In this document: positions 18,846-28,800 of the stretch, in pieces
Position numbering within the stretch: the stretch's first letter is position 1
Layout of the letters: each line of letters starts with the position of its first letter
Made by a program: the position numbers and the translations under genes
Source of the DNA: Dysgonamonadaceae bacterium
GTDB lineage: Bacteria; Bacteroidota; Bacteroidia; Bacteroidales; Azobacteroidaceae
Assembly: GCA_031289145.1 (NCBI GenBank)
Contig: JAITQA010000118.1
Span: 1-64,000 of the forward strand
Reading direction: 5' to 3'
Length of the DNA: 64,000 bases
The notes under the pieces: generated by a model
What the model was told of the DNA's origin: nothing
Seen by the model: the letters and a program-made list of their open reading frames with translations, nothing else
Databases searched by the model: none

Positions 18846-18926
18846 GCGCGGGAACTGTTTTAATGTTTTTTCTGTCTAAGAGGTATAGCCAAAAACCTAT
18901 GGAACAAATAAACAACAGTCCCGCGC
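18846..18926 (-). ncRNA. Candidate structured small RNA (long hairpin), family not recognised
   Basis: GCGCGGGAaCTGTT paired with AACAGTCCCGCGC (12 bp with one bulge) enclosing about 50 nt; minus strand continues with a pyrimidine-rich tail CTTTCTTCTTTT. Strand is uncertain. Confidence 0.4.
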
Positions 18927-19221
18927 CTTAGCTATATATAACAAATAATATACAAAAAAAGACGCGAGTGTTCTGTTGTATCACCTTGCTCCATTTTGAA
19001 AATTGGCTTTTTCTTAGACAAAGTAATATCTTAAAAACGCTTTCGTTAATCTAACCAAGTCCTTCCGATAACCAACACTTTGACCTTTCGGAATTGCTGC
19101 AAAGTTAGCAAAGGTTTTTTTATAAACAAATAATTTAATGTGGGAATCGCAATATAAAATAAAATTTCTACCTTTGCGCTTCAAATTCGATCCTTTATTG
19201 TTTTATTTAAATTAAGTATAT

Positions 19222-20604
19222 ATGAAACGAAGTTTATTTTTATTGTTAGTGGCAGTTTGTTTGTTTACCGGCTCTAAAAATGTGGTTATGGCGCAACTGA
19301 TTGAAACACCTGCGCCGCCGCGTCTTGCCGGACAGACCGATGTATTGGGATTAACTTGTAAGCCGATACCTACAGTTCGGGTAGCGTTTATCGGTTTGGG
19401 TATGCGAGGCCCGGGTGCAGTGGACAGAATGACGCATATTGAGGGTGTTGAAATTGTAGCGCTCTGCGATATGTTGAAAGAAAACGTAGAAAAAGTGAAC
19501 CGCAAGTTAGTCGGAAAGGGTTTACCCAAAGCGCTTGAGTTCTATGGAGATGAAGAAGTTTGGCGGAAAGTGACGGCTTTGCCCGATGTCGATTTGGTTT
19601 ATATTGCCACCGATTGGAAAAATCATGCCAAGATGGGCGTACAAGCGATGAAAGACGGCAAACACGTTGCTATTGAAGTGCCTGCAGCCATGTCTATGGA
19701 TGAAATCTGGGATTTGATAAATACTTCCGAACAGACCCGTAAACATTGCATGCAATTGGAAAACTGCGTGTACGACTTTTTCGAGTTGACTACCTTAAAT
19801 ATGGTGCAACAAGGTTTATTGGGTGAAGTCATTCACGGTGAAGGCGCTTATATCCATGGTTTGCAACCTTATTGGGACGAATATTGGAACAATTGGCGTA
19901 TGGATTTCAACGAAACCCACCGTGGCGATGTTTATCCCACGCACGGTTTAGGTCCTGTCTGTCAGGCAATGAATATCCATCGGGGCGATAAGTTGAATTA
20001 CTTGGTTTCCATGGATACGAAACCGATAGGTAATCCCGCTTATATCAAGGAAAAAACAGGACGAGACGCTACCGGTTTCAGGAACGGCGACCATACCTGC
20101 ACCCTTATTTATACCGAGAAAGGAAAATCAATTCTGATAGAACACAATGTTACCTCTCCCCGGCCGTATAACCGGATGTATCAATTGACCGGTACGAAAG
20201 GCTTTGCCAACAAATATCCGGTGTCGGGATACGCTTTGGACAAGGGAGATATTGACCCTGCTATTGCCGCCAATCATGAAAATCTGTCGGCTCACGCTTT
20301 CGTTCCGGACGATGTTAAAAAAGCGTTGATGGAGAAATACCGTCATCCGATTGTTGTCGATATTGAGGAAAAAGCCAAAACTGTGGGCGGACACGGAGGC
20401 ATGGATTTCGTGATGGATTATCGTTTGATTCACTGTCTGCAAAACGGTTTACCTTTGGACATGGACGTTTACGACCTGGCCGAATGGTGTTGTCTGATTC
20501 CGCTGACGGAAATTTCACTGGACCATTATTCAGCGCCGGTTCAAATTCCCGATTTTACCCGTGGTGCGTGGAACCGTTCGGATAAACTGACTTTTGCTAA
20601 ATAA
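19222..20604 (+). CDS. Gfo/Idh/MocA family oxidoreductase, GH109-like (alpha-N-acetylgalactosaminidase-type)
   Basis: 460 aa; signal peptide, VRVAFIGLGMRGPGAVDRMTHIEGVEIVALCDM Rossmann motif, EVPAAMSMDEIW, HGEGAYIHGLQPYWDEYWNNWRMDFNETHRGDVYPTHGLGPVCQ as in GH109. Confidence 0.87.
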   Translation: MKRSLFLLLVAVCLFTGSKNVVMAQLIETPAPPRLAGQTDVLGLTCKPIPTVRVAFIGLGMRGPGAVDRMTHIEGVEIVALCDMLKENVEKVNRKLVGKGLPKALEFYGDEEVWRKVTALPDVDLVYIATDWKNHAKMGVQAMKDGKHVAIEVPAAMSMDEIWDLINTSEQTRKHCMQLENCVYDFFELTTLNMVQQGLLGEVIHGEGAYIHGLQPYWDEYWNNWRMDFNETHRGDVYPTHGLGPVCQAMNIHRGDKLNYLVSMDTKPIGNPAYIKEKTGRDATGFRNGDHTCTLIYTEKGKSILIEHNVTSPRPYNRMYQLTGTKGFANKYPVSGYALDKGDIDPAIAANHENLSAHAFVPDDVKKALMEKYRHPIVVDIEEKAKTVGGHGGMDFVMDYRLIHCLQNGLPLDMDVYDLAEWCCLIPLTEISLDHYSAPVQIPDFTRGAWNRSDKLTFAK

Positions 20605-20618
20605 TATATATAACTGTA

Positions 20619-21698
20619 ATGGAAAAATTACTGACTATTCTCGACCAATTTCAATTGGACGAAAAAGTAGTGACTGTCGAGCCTTTCGGCAACGGCCATA
20701 TCAACGATACTTTGAAAACCATTGGCGTACACGGCGAGACGAAGTATATACTACAGCGCATCAATCACCATATTTTTACGGATGTAGCGCTTCTCCAGCA
20801 AAATATTGATATCGTCACTTCCCATATCCGTAAGAAACTGATAGCTGCGGGAGAAACGGATATTGACCGTAAAGTGTTGAAATTTCTTCCGGCAAAAGAC
20901 GGAAAACTGTTTTATTTCGATGGAGAAAGTTACTGGCGGGTATGTCTTTTCATCCCGGACAGCAAGACTTACGAAGAGGTTAATCCGGCTTTTTCTTACG
21001 AAGCAGGTAAGGCTTTCGGCCGTTTCCAGTCGATGCTGGCTGATATTCCCGATGGCGTTTTGGGTGAAATTATTCCGAATTTTCACAATATGGAATTCCG
21101 GCTTCAGCAGTTCAGGGAGGCGCTGGCGGCCAATGCTGCCGGGCGTTTAGCCGAGGTACAGGACTTGGTCGATGCCATTAACGCACGCGCCGAGGCTATG
21201 TGTATTCAGGAAGAACTGTTCCGCGAAGGAAAGTTGAAGAAACGCATCAATCACTGCGATACCAAGGTAAATAACATTCTTTTCGATGAAGACGGTAAAG
21301 TGCTTTGTGTTATTGATTTGGATACGGTAATGCCGGGTTTTGTGCTTTCCGATATAGGCGATTTCATTCGCACAGGCTGTAACACAGGTGCGGAAGATGA
21401 TGCAAATTTAGCAAATATCAAAGTCAATATCGAAATTTTCGAGGCTTATACCCGTGGGTATATGGAAACAGCTAAAGACTTCCTTACGCCTTCTGAAATC
21501 AAGTTACTGCCTTATGGAGGCCGTCTGTTGACTTATATGCAAACGGTGCGTTTCCTGACCGATTATCTCAACGGCGATACCTATTACAAGATTCATTCGC
21601 CGCAGCATAACCTGCAACGTACACGTGCGCAGTTCAAATTTTTACAGGAATTAGAGGCAAAAGCACCCGAAATGGATGCTTTTATGGCGCAATTTTAA
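20619..21698 (+). CDS. Aminoglycoside-phosphotransferase-fold kinase, NahK-like (N-acetylhexosamine kinase candidate)
   Basis: 359 aa; INHCDTKVNNILFDEDGKVLCVIDLDTVMPGFVLSDIGDFIRTG APH catalytic and DFG-like motifs. Confidence 0.82.
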   Translation: MEKLLTILDQFQLDEKVVTVEPFGNGHINDTLKTIGVHGETKYILQRINHHIFTDVALLQQNIDIVTSHIRKKLIAAGETDIDRKVLKFLPAKDGKLFYFDGESYWRVCLFIPDSKTYEEVNPAFSYEAGKAFGRFQSMLADIPDGVLGEIIPNFHNMEFRLQQFREALAANAAGRLAEVQDLVDAINARAEAMCIQEELFREGKLKKRINHCDTKVNNILFDEDGKVLCVIDLDTVMPGFVLSDIGDFIRTGCNTGAEDDANLANIKVNIEIFEAYTRGYMETAKDFLTPSEIKLLPYGGRLLTYMQTVRFLTDYLNGDTYYKIHSPQHNLQRTRAQFKFLQELEAKAPEMDAFMAQF

Positions 21699-21726
21699 CA
21701 AAATAAAAAGACGCATCAACAACCCT

Positions 21727-21755
21727 TGTCGGGACGGATTCAATCTGTCCCGACA
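21727..21755 (+). terminator. Hairpin terminator after the kinase gene, possibly bidirectional with tpx
   Basis: TGTCGGGAC ... GTCCCGACA 9-bp stem, followed by gttgttttta on plus. Confidence 0.7.
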
Positions 21756-21775
21756 GTTGTTTTTAGCCTTATCAT

Positions 21776-22291
21776 TTAAGCGATTATTTGTCGATAGCAA
21801 GCAAGAGCAGCTTCATAATCAGGCTCTTGAGTGATTTCACTCACCAATTCGGTGTAGGCAACTTTGCCGTTTGCATCTATAATCACTACGGATCTGGCCA
21901 ATAAACCTTTGAGCGGACCGTCGGTCATCAATACGCCGTAGTTTTCCGCAAATTCCGGGTTACGGAAAACCGAGCCGGTATAAACTTTGTTGATACCTTC
22001 AATCGTGCAAAAACGGCCTGCGGCAAAAGGCAGGTCAGCCGATACGGCTAAAATCTGAACACCGGACAAGGCTGCCGCCTCTTTGTTGAAACGGCGCACC
22101 GACGTGGCGCAAACGCCTGTATCCAAACTGGGAAAGATATTCAAGATAATAATCTTTCCGGCAAAGTCTTTGAGGGACACTTCCGATAAGTCGTTTTTTA
22201 CGAAGGTAAAAGCCGGAGCAATGCTACCAACGGCCGGTAACTGACCGGAAACGGTCACTTTTAATTCGCCTTTAAATGTTACTGTTGACAT
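21776..22291 (-). CDS. tpx: Thiol peroxidase
   Basis: 171 aa; VTFKGELKVTVSGQLPAVGSIAPAFTFV, FPSLDTGVCATSVRRFNKEA peroxidatic Cys motif, SADLPFAAGRFC resolving Cys. Confidence 0.95.
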   Translation of the reverse strand: MSTVTFKGELKVTVSGQLPAVGSIAPAFTFVKNDLSEVSLKDFAGKIIILNIFPSLDTGVCATSVRRFNKEAAALSGVQILAVSADLPFAAGRFCTIEGINKVYTGSVFRNPEFAENYGVLMTDGPLKGLLARSVVIIDANGKVAYTELVSEITQEPDYEAALACYRQIIA

Positions 22292-22303
22292 AATTATAAT
22301 AAT

Positions 22304-22372
22304 TTATTTTTTTTCCAATTCACATGCAATGAAACTCAATCCTGCGATTAAAAAAAAGATACTGTTTTTCAT
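22304..22372 (-). CDS. 22-aa micro-ORF with lipobox-like Cys (MKNSIFFLIAGLSFIACELEKK)
   Basis: Hand translation between the tpx start and its candidate promoter; signal-like hydrophobic stretch ending in FIAC. Confidence 0.4.
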   Translation of the reverse strand: MKNSIFFLIAGLSFIACELEKK

Positions 22373-22492
22373 AAGCAATTGAATTATTAATTTGCTAAAA
22401 TATTCGATTAAGATAAAGAGACGACTTTTTACTTTTTCTGTTTTGATTTTTTCAAAGAGAAGAAGCCTGTTAGACTCTCTACAAAATCACTT

Positions 22493-22523
22493 CAAAGGTA
22501 TACAATTTTATCAACATACGCAA
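22493..22523 (-). promoter_or_regulatory. Candidate Bacteroidetes sigma promoter (TTG-N20-TACCTTTG) upstream of the micro-ORF and tpx
   Basis: Minus strand GTTG at 22524-22521, then 20 nt, then TACCTTTG at 22500-22493; fits the TTG/TAnnTTTG consensus spacing. Confidence 0.55.
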
Positions 22524-22598
22524 CTTTACACAAATTAAATTAAACCATAATAGCTACAAATTTGTTTATCCTATAAATGGCAGCATTTATTGGCGTGC

Positions 22599-22753
22599 TT
22601 AAACAGTCTTTCCTTTTAGGATAGAAACGACTTCATCAGGCGTTAATTGCGTGATGGCGGCAGTTTCAAGCCTTCCAGGACAACAAAATTCGACTTCTGC
22701 CGCAACAGCCGTTTGGCAGCCCAATCGAAACGAACCAGATTACTTTTTCCCAT
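22599..22753 (-). pseudogene. Remnant of an Rpn-family (PD-(D/E)XK) recombination-promoting nuclease/transposase
   Basis: N-terminal piece MGKSNLVRFDWAAKRLLRQKSNFVVLEG followed in another frame by ETAAITQLTPDEVVSILKGKTV*; the protein middle is missing. Confidence 0.62.
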
Positions 22754-22838
22754 GATGGTAAACTATTGGTAAATGATACTGTACAAAGATAGGTATTAAT
22801 TATGGATTATGTTTGCTTATTTCTCATTTTTATTTTTA

Positions 22839-25800
22839 CTATTCTAACAACAAATTCCCATTGTGATGCGTTTCAATAGTCGAACCATCGGTCATCTGAA
22901 GCCTGCTGTCCCGTATTCGGAAATTATCGGTATAGCAAACGATACCGGCTTTTTCTGCATGTATGGCTAAGTTTTTCATTTCAACATCTTGAATGATTGA
23001 CTTTTCTGTCCCTACACAATTGACAAAAACGCCGGTGTTTTTTGCCTCTATATCGGAGAGGTAAATATTTCGGAAATGCGGTAAACCTTGTTCCGGGCTA
23101 ACTTCCTGTAGCATCACTTTCCAATGAGCGGGTATGTTTTTCCCTTCATATTCCGTCGGTAATGTGGAATAGCTGTATGAAGGATTCCAGTTCATATCAC
23201 AATTGAGGATATATTTCACACTGTCCGCTTGCACTTTGCTCATATAAATATGCTCTACAGTCCCGCCTCGTGTCATTGCCGATTTGATTCTCAGGGCGGC
23301 GCTTGTACCTAAGGCGCGGCTTTCGGTACAACAAATGTACCGGATATCACCGGAGGTTTCGCTACCGCAGGTCATTAATCCCGCTCCTTTGCGAGCGATG
23401 CAGTTACGGATAAAAACGTATTCGGTCGGCCGGTTGACCCGAAGTCCGTCCGCATCCCGTCCCGCTTTCAGGCAAATATTGTCATCGTTGCAGTCGATGT
23501 CGCAAGCATCAATCAGGATATGATGAGAAGAATCTACATCTATTCCGTCTGTACTGGGTCCGTGTCCATCCGTGTTGTTCCGGATATTTACGCCGCTAAC
23601 GGTACAATAAGAAGAGTAGAGCAGTTGAATCGTCCAAAATCCCGACCGCAAAAAAGTCAATCCGCTGATATTCACATTTTTTGATTCGGAGACCAAGAGT
23701 GAACGCACGCGCTTGCAATCATAATCGACAATCCAGCGCAGTCCTTTTTTATCGTAGTCCTTACGCATCTGCCAGTATGTATCCCAAAGGTATTTCCCGT
23801 CTCCATCTACCTCACCTTCACCTGTAACCGCTACGTTTTCCTGATTGATTACATTGATTATGGCAGAAGGCCAAGACATTTCAATACCGGCGACACGGGT
23901 AAACCTATCCGGAAAATCTTCCACCCGGTCGATCGCTTTCAGGCAGACGCCTTTGGCAATATAAAGTTCAACATTGCTTTTGAGATAAATAGCTCCGGTC
24001 AGATAAGTACCCGGTTCAAATTCCACCTTTCCACCTCCTTTTCCGGCGCAGTCGTCAATAGCAGCCTGAATTTGCCGGGTATTAATGCTTTTACCATCTC
24101 CGGAAGCGCCAAAAGCATTCACTTTGACACGATTTTTGCTTGCGGGAAAACTTTGAGACCCTACCGTTTTGACCCAATCGGGCAAACTGTTTCCGGCTTG
24201 TTCATGGTAGGACTGATTCCTAAATTCCACCATTTTTACGCCATCAGGCAAAGGAATTTCCGTATCCTTGATGCTTATATTTTGGGTATCATCCAATACG
24301 AAAGCCGGGCGGAAATCTTCTTTGGCGAAAGTGGTATAGATATGATGAAAATGAATGTTATTTGCATGACGTACAAAGAAAACAGCGGCGGGTATCGTTC
24401 CGAACATCCAGGGTTCGGGATATACTTTCTCGTTCTCCGGAGGGATAATTGTCGCATATTCCCGTCCGTATCCGCCCTTGTACAGGATGCGGATATTGCT
24501 GAGTGTCACATCTTCAACCGGATGGCCGGGTATTCCGCTGATAATGGATGCATAACGGGAATCGGCATTGAATACGTTGATGTTGTCAATCAATATCCTG
24601 CGCATTTTTCCAACCGGCGTACTTTCAGGACTGCGCATACGGGCGCCCAGACGGAGAAATAGCGGTGCATTGACAATGTCACGCATCGTAATATTGCTTA
24701 TTGTGATATCTTCCAAACTACCGCCGTCAACGGTTTCAAGCGCTAATCCGCGGCAATGCTCAAAGACGCAATTCGTGATGGCAATATTTTTGAAACCGCC
24801 GCTTGATTCGGTGCCGAATTTAATTCGCCCGCAATTAAAACCATGGTCGGGCGCTTGCGGTTCGTCCGTTTGGTAAGCGTCGGCAAACACACTTCCATAG
24901 TCATAACCGCTCACAAAACAATTGGTAATCGTGACATTTTCCGTATCTTTAAAATACCCCAAACCATAACTGGCTTTTAATACAATGGCATCATCCCATG
25001 GCGAATTGACCGTACAATTGGAGATGCGTACGTTACGGCAACAATCAATATCCAATCCGTCGCGATTGGTATCAATCAGCAGGTTATCAATACTCAAATT
25101 ATCCACACCGGTTGCCAGCAAAGCGAAATGACCGCAATGTAACATCCGGATATCTTTCAGTATAACGTTTTTACATTCTTTCAAACTGATGGCTTTATTC
25201 GCTACACCTTTCAATCGGCTTTCTTCCCGGCTCAGACCGGTTCCGATAATCGTACCCGTTCCGCAAATTGTAATATCTTCCGCTCCGATTGCCCAAAGCA
25301 AACTGTTTTTCCAATGACTGTGCCCGAAATCTTGAAACCGGTTGTGTTCGTTTGGTTCAGCTTCGTCATAGCCTTCCGTAACAGCGGGAAATGCTGCGGT
25401 GATGACAGCGCCGGCGTCTAAAAACAGGCGGATATGACTTTTCAGACGGATGGAATAGGAGAAGTAGTTGCCGGCAGGGAAATAGAGCGTACCTCCTCCG
25501 GAAGACGCCAAGGCTTCAATCGCCCGGTTGACGGCATACGAATCAATGGTTTTTCCATCACCTTTGGCGCCGAAATCTTTCACATTGACTGTTCCCTCAT
25601 GTTTTTTTTGTGAAACTGCCGCTTGCACAGGTTTGCCGGAAGCGCTTTTTTTCTTCTCCAAAAAAGAGAAAGGGTCAAAATGTTTCCCTTGTGCTGTATT
25701 TTTAAAGAGTTCTTCAAGCATGAAATAATTGTAATCCGCTTGCGCGTTCTGTTCATACAGGCAAAAATAATATTTCGTTCCCGCTTGAATGGGTAGTTTG

Positions 25801-28800
25801 GCAGCCAAAGCCGGCGTATCGGTTTTCTTCCCCGAATGATAAAAAGCGAGAGGAGAAGATTGTTGACGGGCATCCGATAAGCGAATGTCGGAGGTCGGCG
25901 GAATACAGGCCTGAAGTGTGCGTAGCGCCATACTTTCGCCATAATACACGGTGAAAGCGCTCCCTTCCACACTGAAAACATTGTCTTTTTCTCCGCCTGC
26001 CCCTCCATACGACCAGAAAAGCGCCGTGTTTTCCGGAATATTTTCCGGAAAAACTTCCATAATAAAACCTTTTGTCTCGGTTAATTTATATACTGAAATC
26101 CGGATACTTCCTTTGCCCAACCAGGGGTGTTTTACCGAATAGCTGTTTTTTCCCTCGGATTGTGCAATGCTTGTAACGGAAGTTTCGTTCATCCAGCAGC
26201 TTTTTTCTCCCGATGATACACCCAATTTAAAATTGCCCAGGTCCGCAGGAAGAAAAAAATCCATTTTCGAACCGGATTCTTCTGTCTGTTTCAATTCGTC
26301 CGGGGTATCTATGGTATAGGTATTTATCCGTTCGTTTTCCTTTCTGCAAATATCTCGGATACATTCCGTATCCACCGTATATTGCGGAAAGAACGCATCC
26401 GATTGCATATAATGTAAGATGGAAGTATACAGTTGTTGCGCAACCGGGCGATTTTCCCAATCGCTTTTCAAATCGGCGCTGCATACCATTATTTTGCCGT
26501 TCAATACCTTGGTTTCGAACAACATTCCGATTTTCCGGTTGTGAAACCAAGTGTCGATGCTCTGTATCAAGGCTTGAAAACCTTTCGGAAAAGCTGATAA
26601 TTGCATTACCTGTGCATTTTGCACCAATTCCCACCATTGCAGGTTGCTGTGATAGTCGGTAGGAAAATCGCTGAAGACAGGATGTTGCGAGTCAACTAAA
26701 ATCCCGGTGGTATGCGGAGGCCGCATTTTGAACCATGAAGTATTCCAAAAAACAGGTAAAAAGTGTTGTACGATGTCCTTTCCGTATTCTACTTTTCCTG
26801 CCGTAAGCAGTAGCACATTTCCGCCGTTTTTCAACTGCTCCAGAGCGGTATTGTCCAAAGTATCCGTTTCATAAATGCCATTTAGTTCCGGTTTTTCACG
26901 TACCGGATAAACAAAGAAATCCCAATCGTTTACATAAGCAGTGTTTTCAATGGCAACTGTTAAATTCAGTTGAGTCGCCCGGTCGATTCCGGAAAGCGGA
27001 ATTGCTATTTGTCCGGCTTTGCAAGCATGTCCCAAAGGAATATCAATCGGTTTCATTTTATCCGAAGTAAGGACTTTTCCCGTATTATCTTTGAGTGTCC
27101 ATTTTATGACAGCCGAATGAAGCGGAACTTGTCCGAAATGGCTGATTTCCACATCTGCAATCAGGGATTCATTGTTACGGTAAACAAATTTGTCTGTGCG
27201 GATAAGCGGAACGGTTTCGGCACAAAAACGGCGGAATTGTTCGGCATTGGCATAGCCTTTTTCATCCCAAAAAACATCTAATATGCCGACTAAAGCTGTT
27301 CCCTGACCGGAGTAATCGTTGAGCGAGAGCGCCTGAAAACCTGCATATCCGGGTGTGCGTAAAGTCTTTTCTATTTCATGTTTGTAGCATAAGGCCTGCA
27401 ATTTTCCGGAAGCCATCATAAACTTTTGTCCGAGTTCGGCCATATCGTGGTCGGCCAAATCTTCCTGAAACAGTTCAAAATTACGCGCTTTATTAATGCC
27501 GGTATATTTCACTATTTCTTTAAAATTAGGGAAAGCGCACCATTGACCGGTTTCATGCGATACATAAGCTTGCCGGATGGTATCAATACGGGGACTGTAA
27601 TCCGAGCGGCTTTCCGGACGATTATTCCAGGCAAGCCCCCTTGCACCGGCCTTTACGTGGTATTGGTTACGTGGTTGCCAGGCCCAACTTTGACCTACCG
27701 AGGCGCCGGTATATACCCGGCGGGAATCCGTTTTCTCCCAATAATCAACAAAATGGCTCACCCATGGCACCCAGTTTCCTGCAGGTTCGTTGCCGCAGGC
27801 CAACATACAGAAAGAAGCATAATTGCCGTAGTATTCGACCATTTTTTGCGTTTCTAACAGCAGGTAGTCGTCTATCGGACGTCCCAAACCCAATCCTGAA
27901 CCATGATTCGGCCAACTCGGACCTTCCGGTTGCAAGTAAATACCCACTAAATCAGCGGCAATAAAAGCCGCTTCCGGCGGACAATAAGAATGGAAACGGA
28001 CATGGTTCAATCCGTAATTTTTGCATATCCTGAAAATCCGCTCCCAGGCGGCAGTATCCATCGGCGCATAACCGGTGAGCGGGAAACAACAATTTTCTAC
28101 CGTTCCCCGGAGGACAATGGGACGTCCGTTTATATGAAAATATTTTTCCCGGATGGTAAATTCCCGCATACCGAATTGTATTTCCTTCTCACAATTTTCC
28201 TTGTCTACAGAAAGTGCAAGCCGTAGATGATATAAGGCAGGATTAAATTCATCCCACAGTTGAACATCCGCTCCCATGTTCAAACTTGCTTCTATGGTAT
28301 TCATCCCTTCTTCCAGTGTAACCGGCAGGTTGATACCGGAGACATTGTGCGTTTTGCCGGTATTAAAACTTTTTGCGGACAGGTAAATATTCCCTTTCCG
28401 TTTCCCTTTCAGTAAGTTATTAATCTTTATTTTCACAAGGGCTTTTTTAGCCTGAATATCCGGAAACGCTTGTACTTCACCAATGTATACTTTTGGGCAG
28501 GCTTCCAAGTAGATTTTCCCGACAATGCCGTTCCAGTTACCCTGTGTTTGGTCGGTAATACTGTGCGAATCTTTTCCGACATTGATTTCCTTGGTTGTGT
28601 TGTCGATGGCTATTACAATGCGATTATCGCCGGATTGCAACCAATCGGTCAGGTCGTATTCGTGCGGGACGCAATGGCTCATGAAATTACCGGCTCTTTG
28701 TCCGTTCACCCAAATAACGGTTTCAACATGCGGGCGTTCCAAGTACAATACAATTCGTTTGTCTTTCCATGAAACAGGAATCTGTACGTTTTTCCCATAC

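Noticed and set aside
18831-19110. Possible 6S RNA, tmRNA, SRP RNA or RNase P
   Set aside because: No diagnostic motifs recognised; the hairpin is too short for 6S as I know it. Kept only as an unassigned ncRNA candidate.
24072-24662. 196-aa plus-strand ORF inside the GH2-GH28-GH28 gene
   Set aside because: Antisense shadow of a well-supported CDS; no motif or credible start context.
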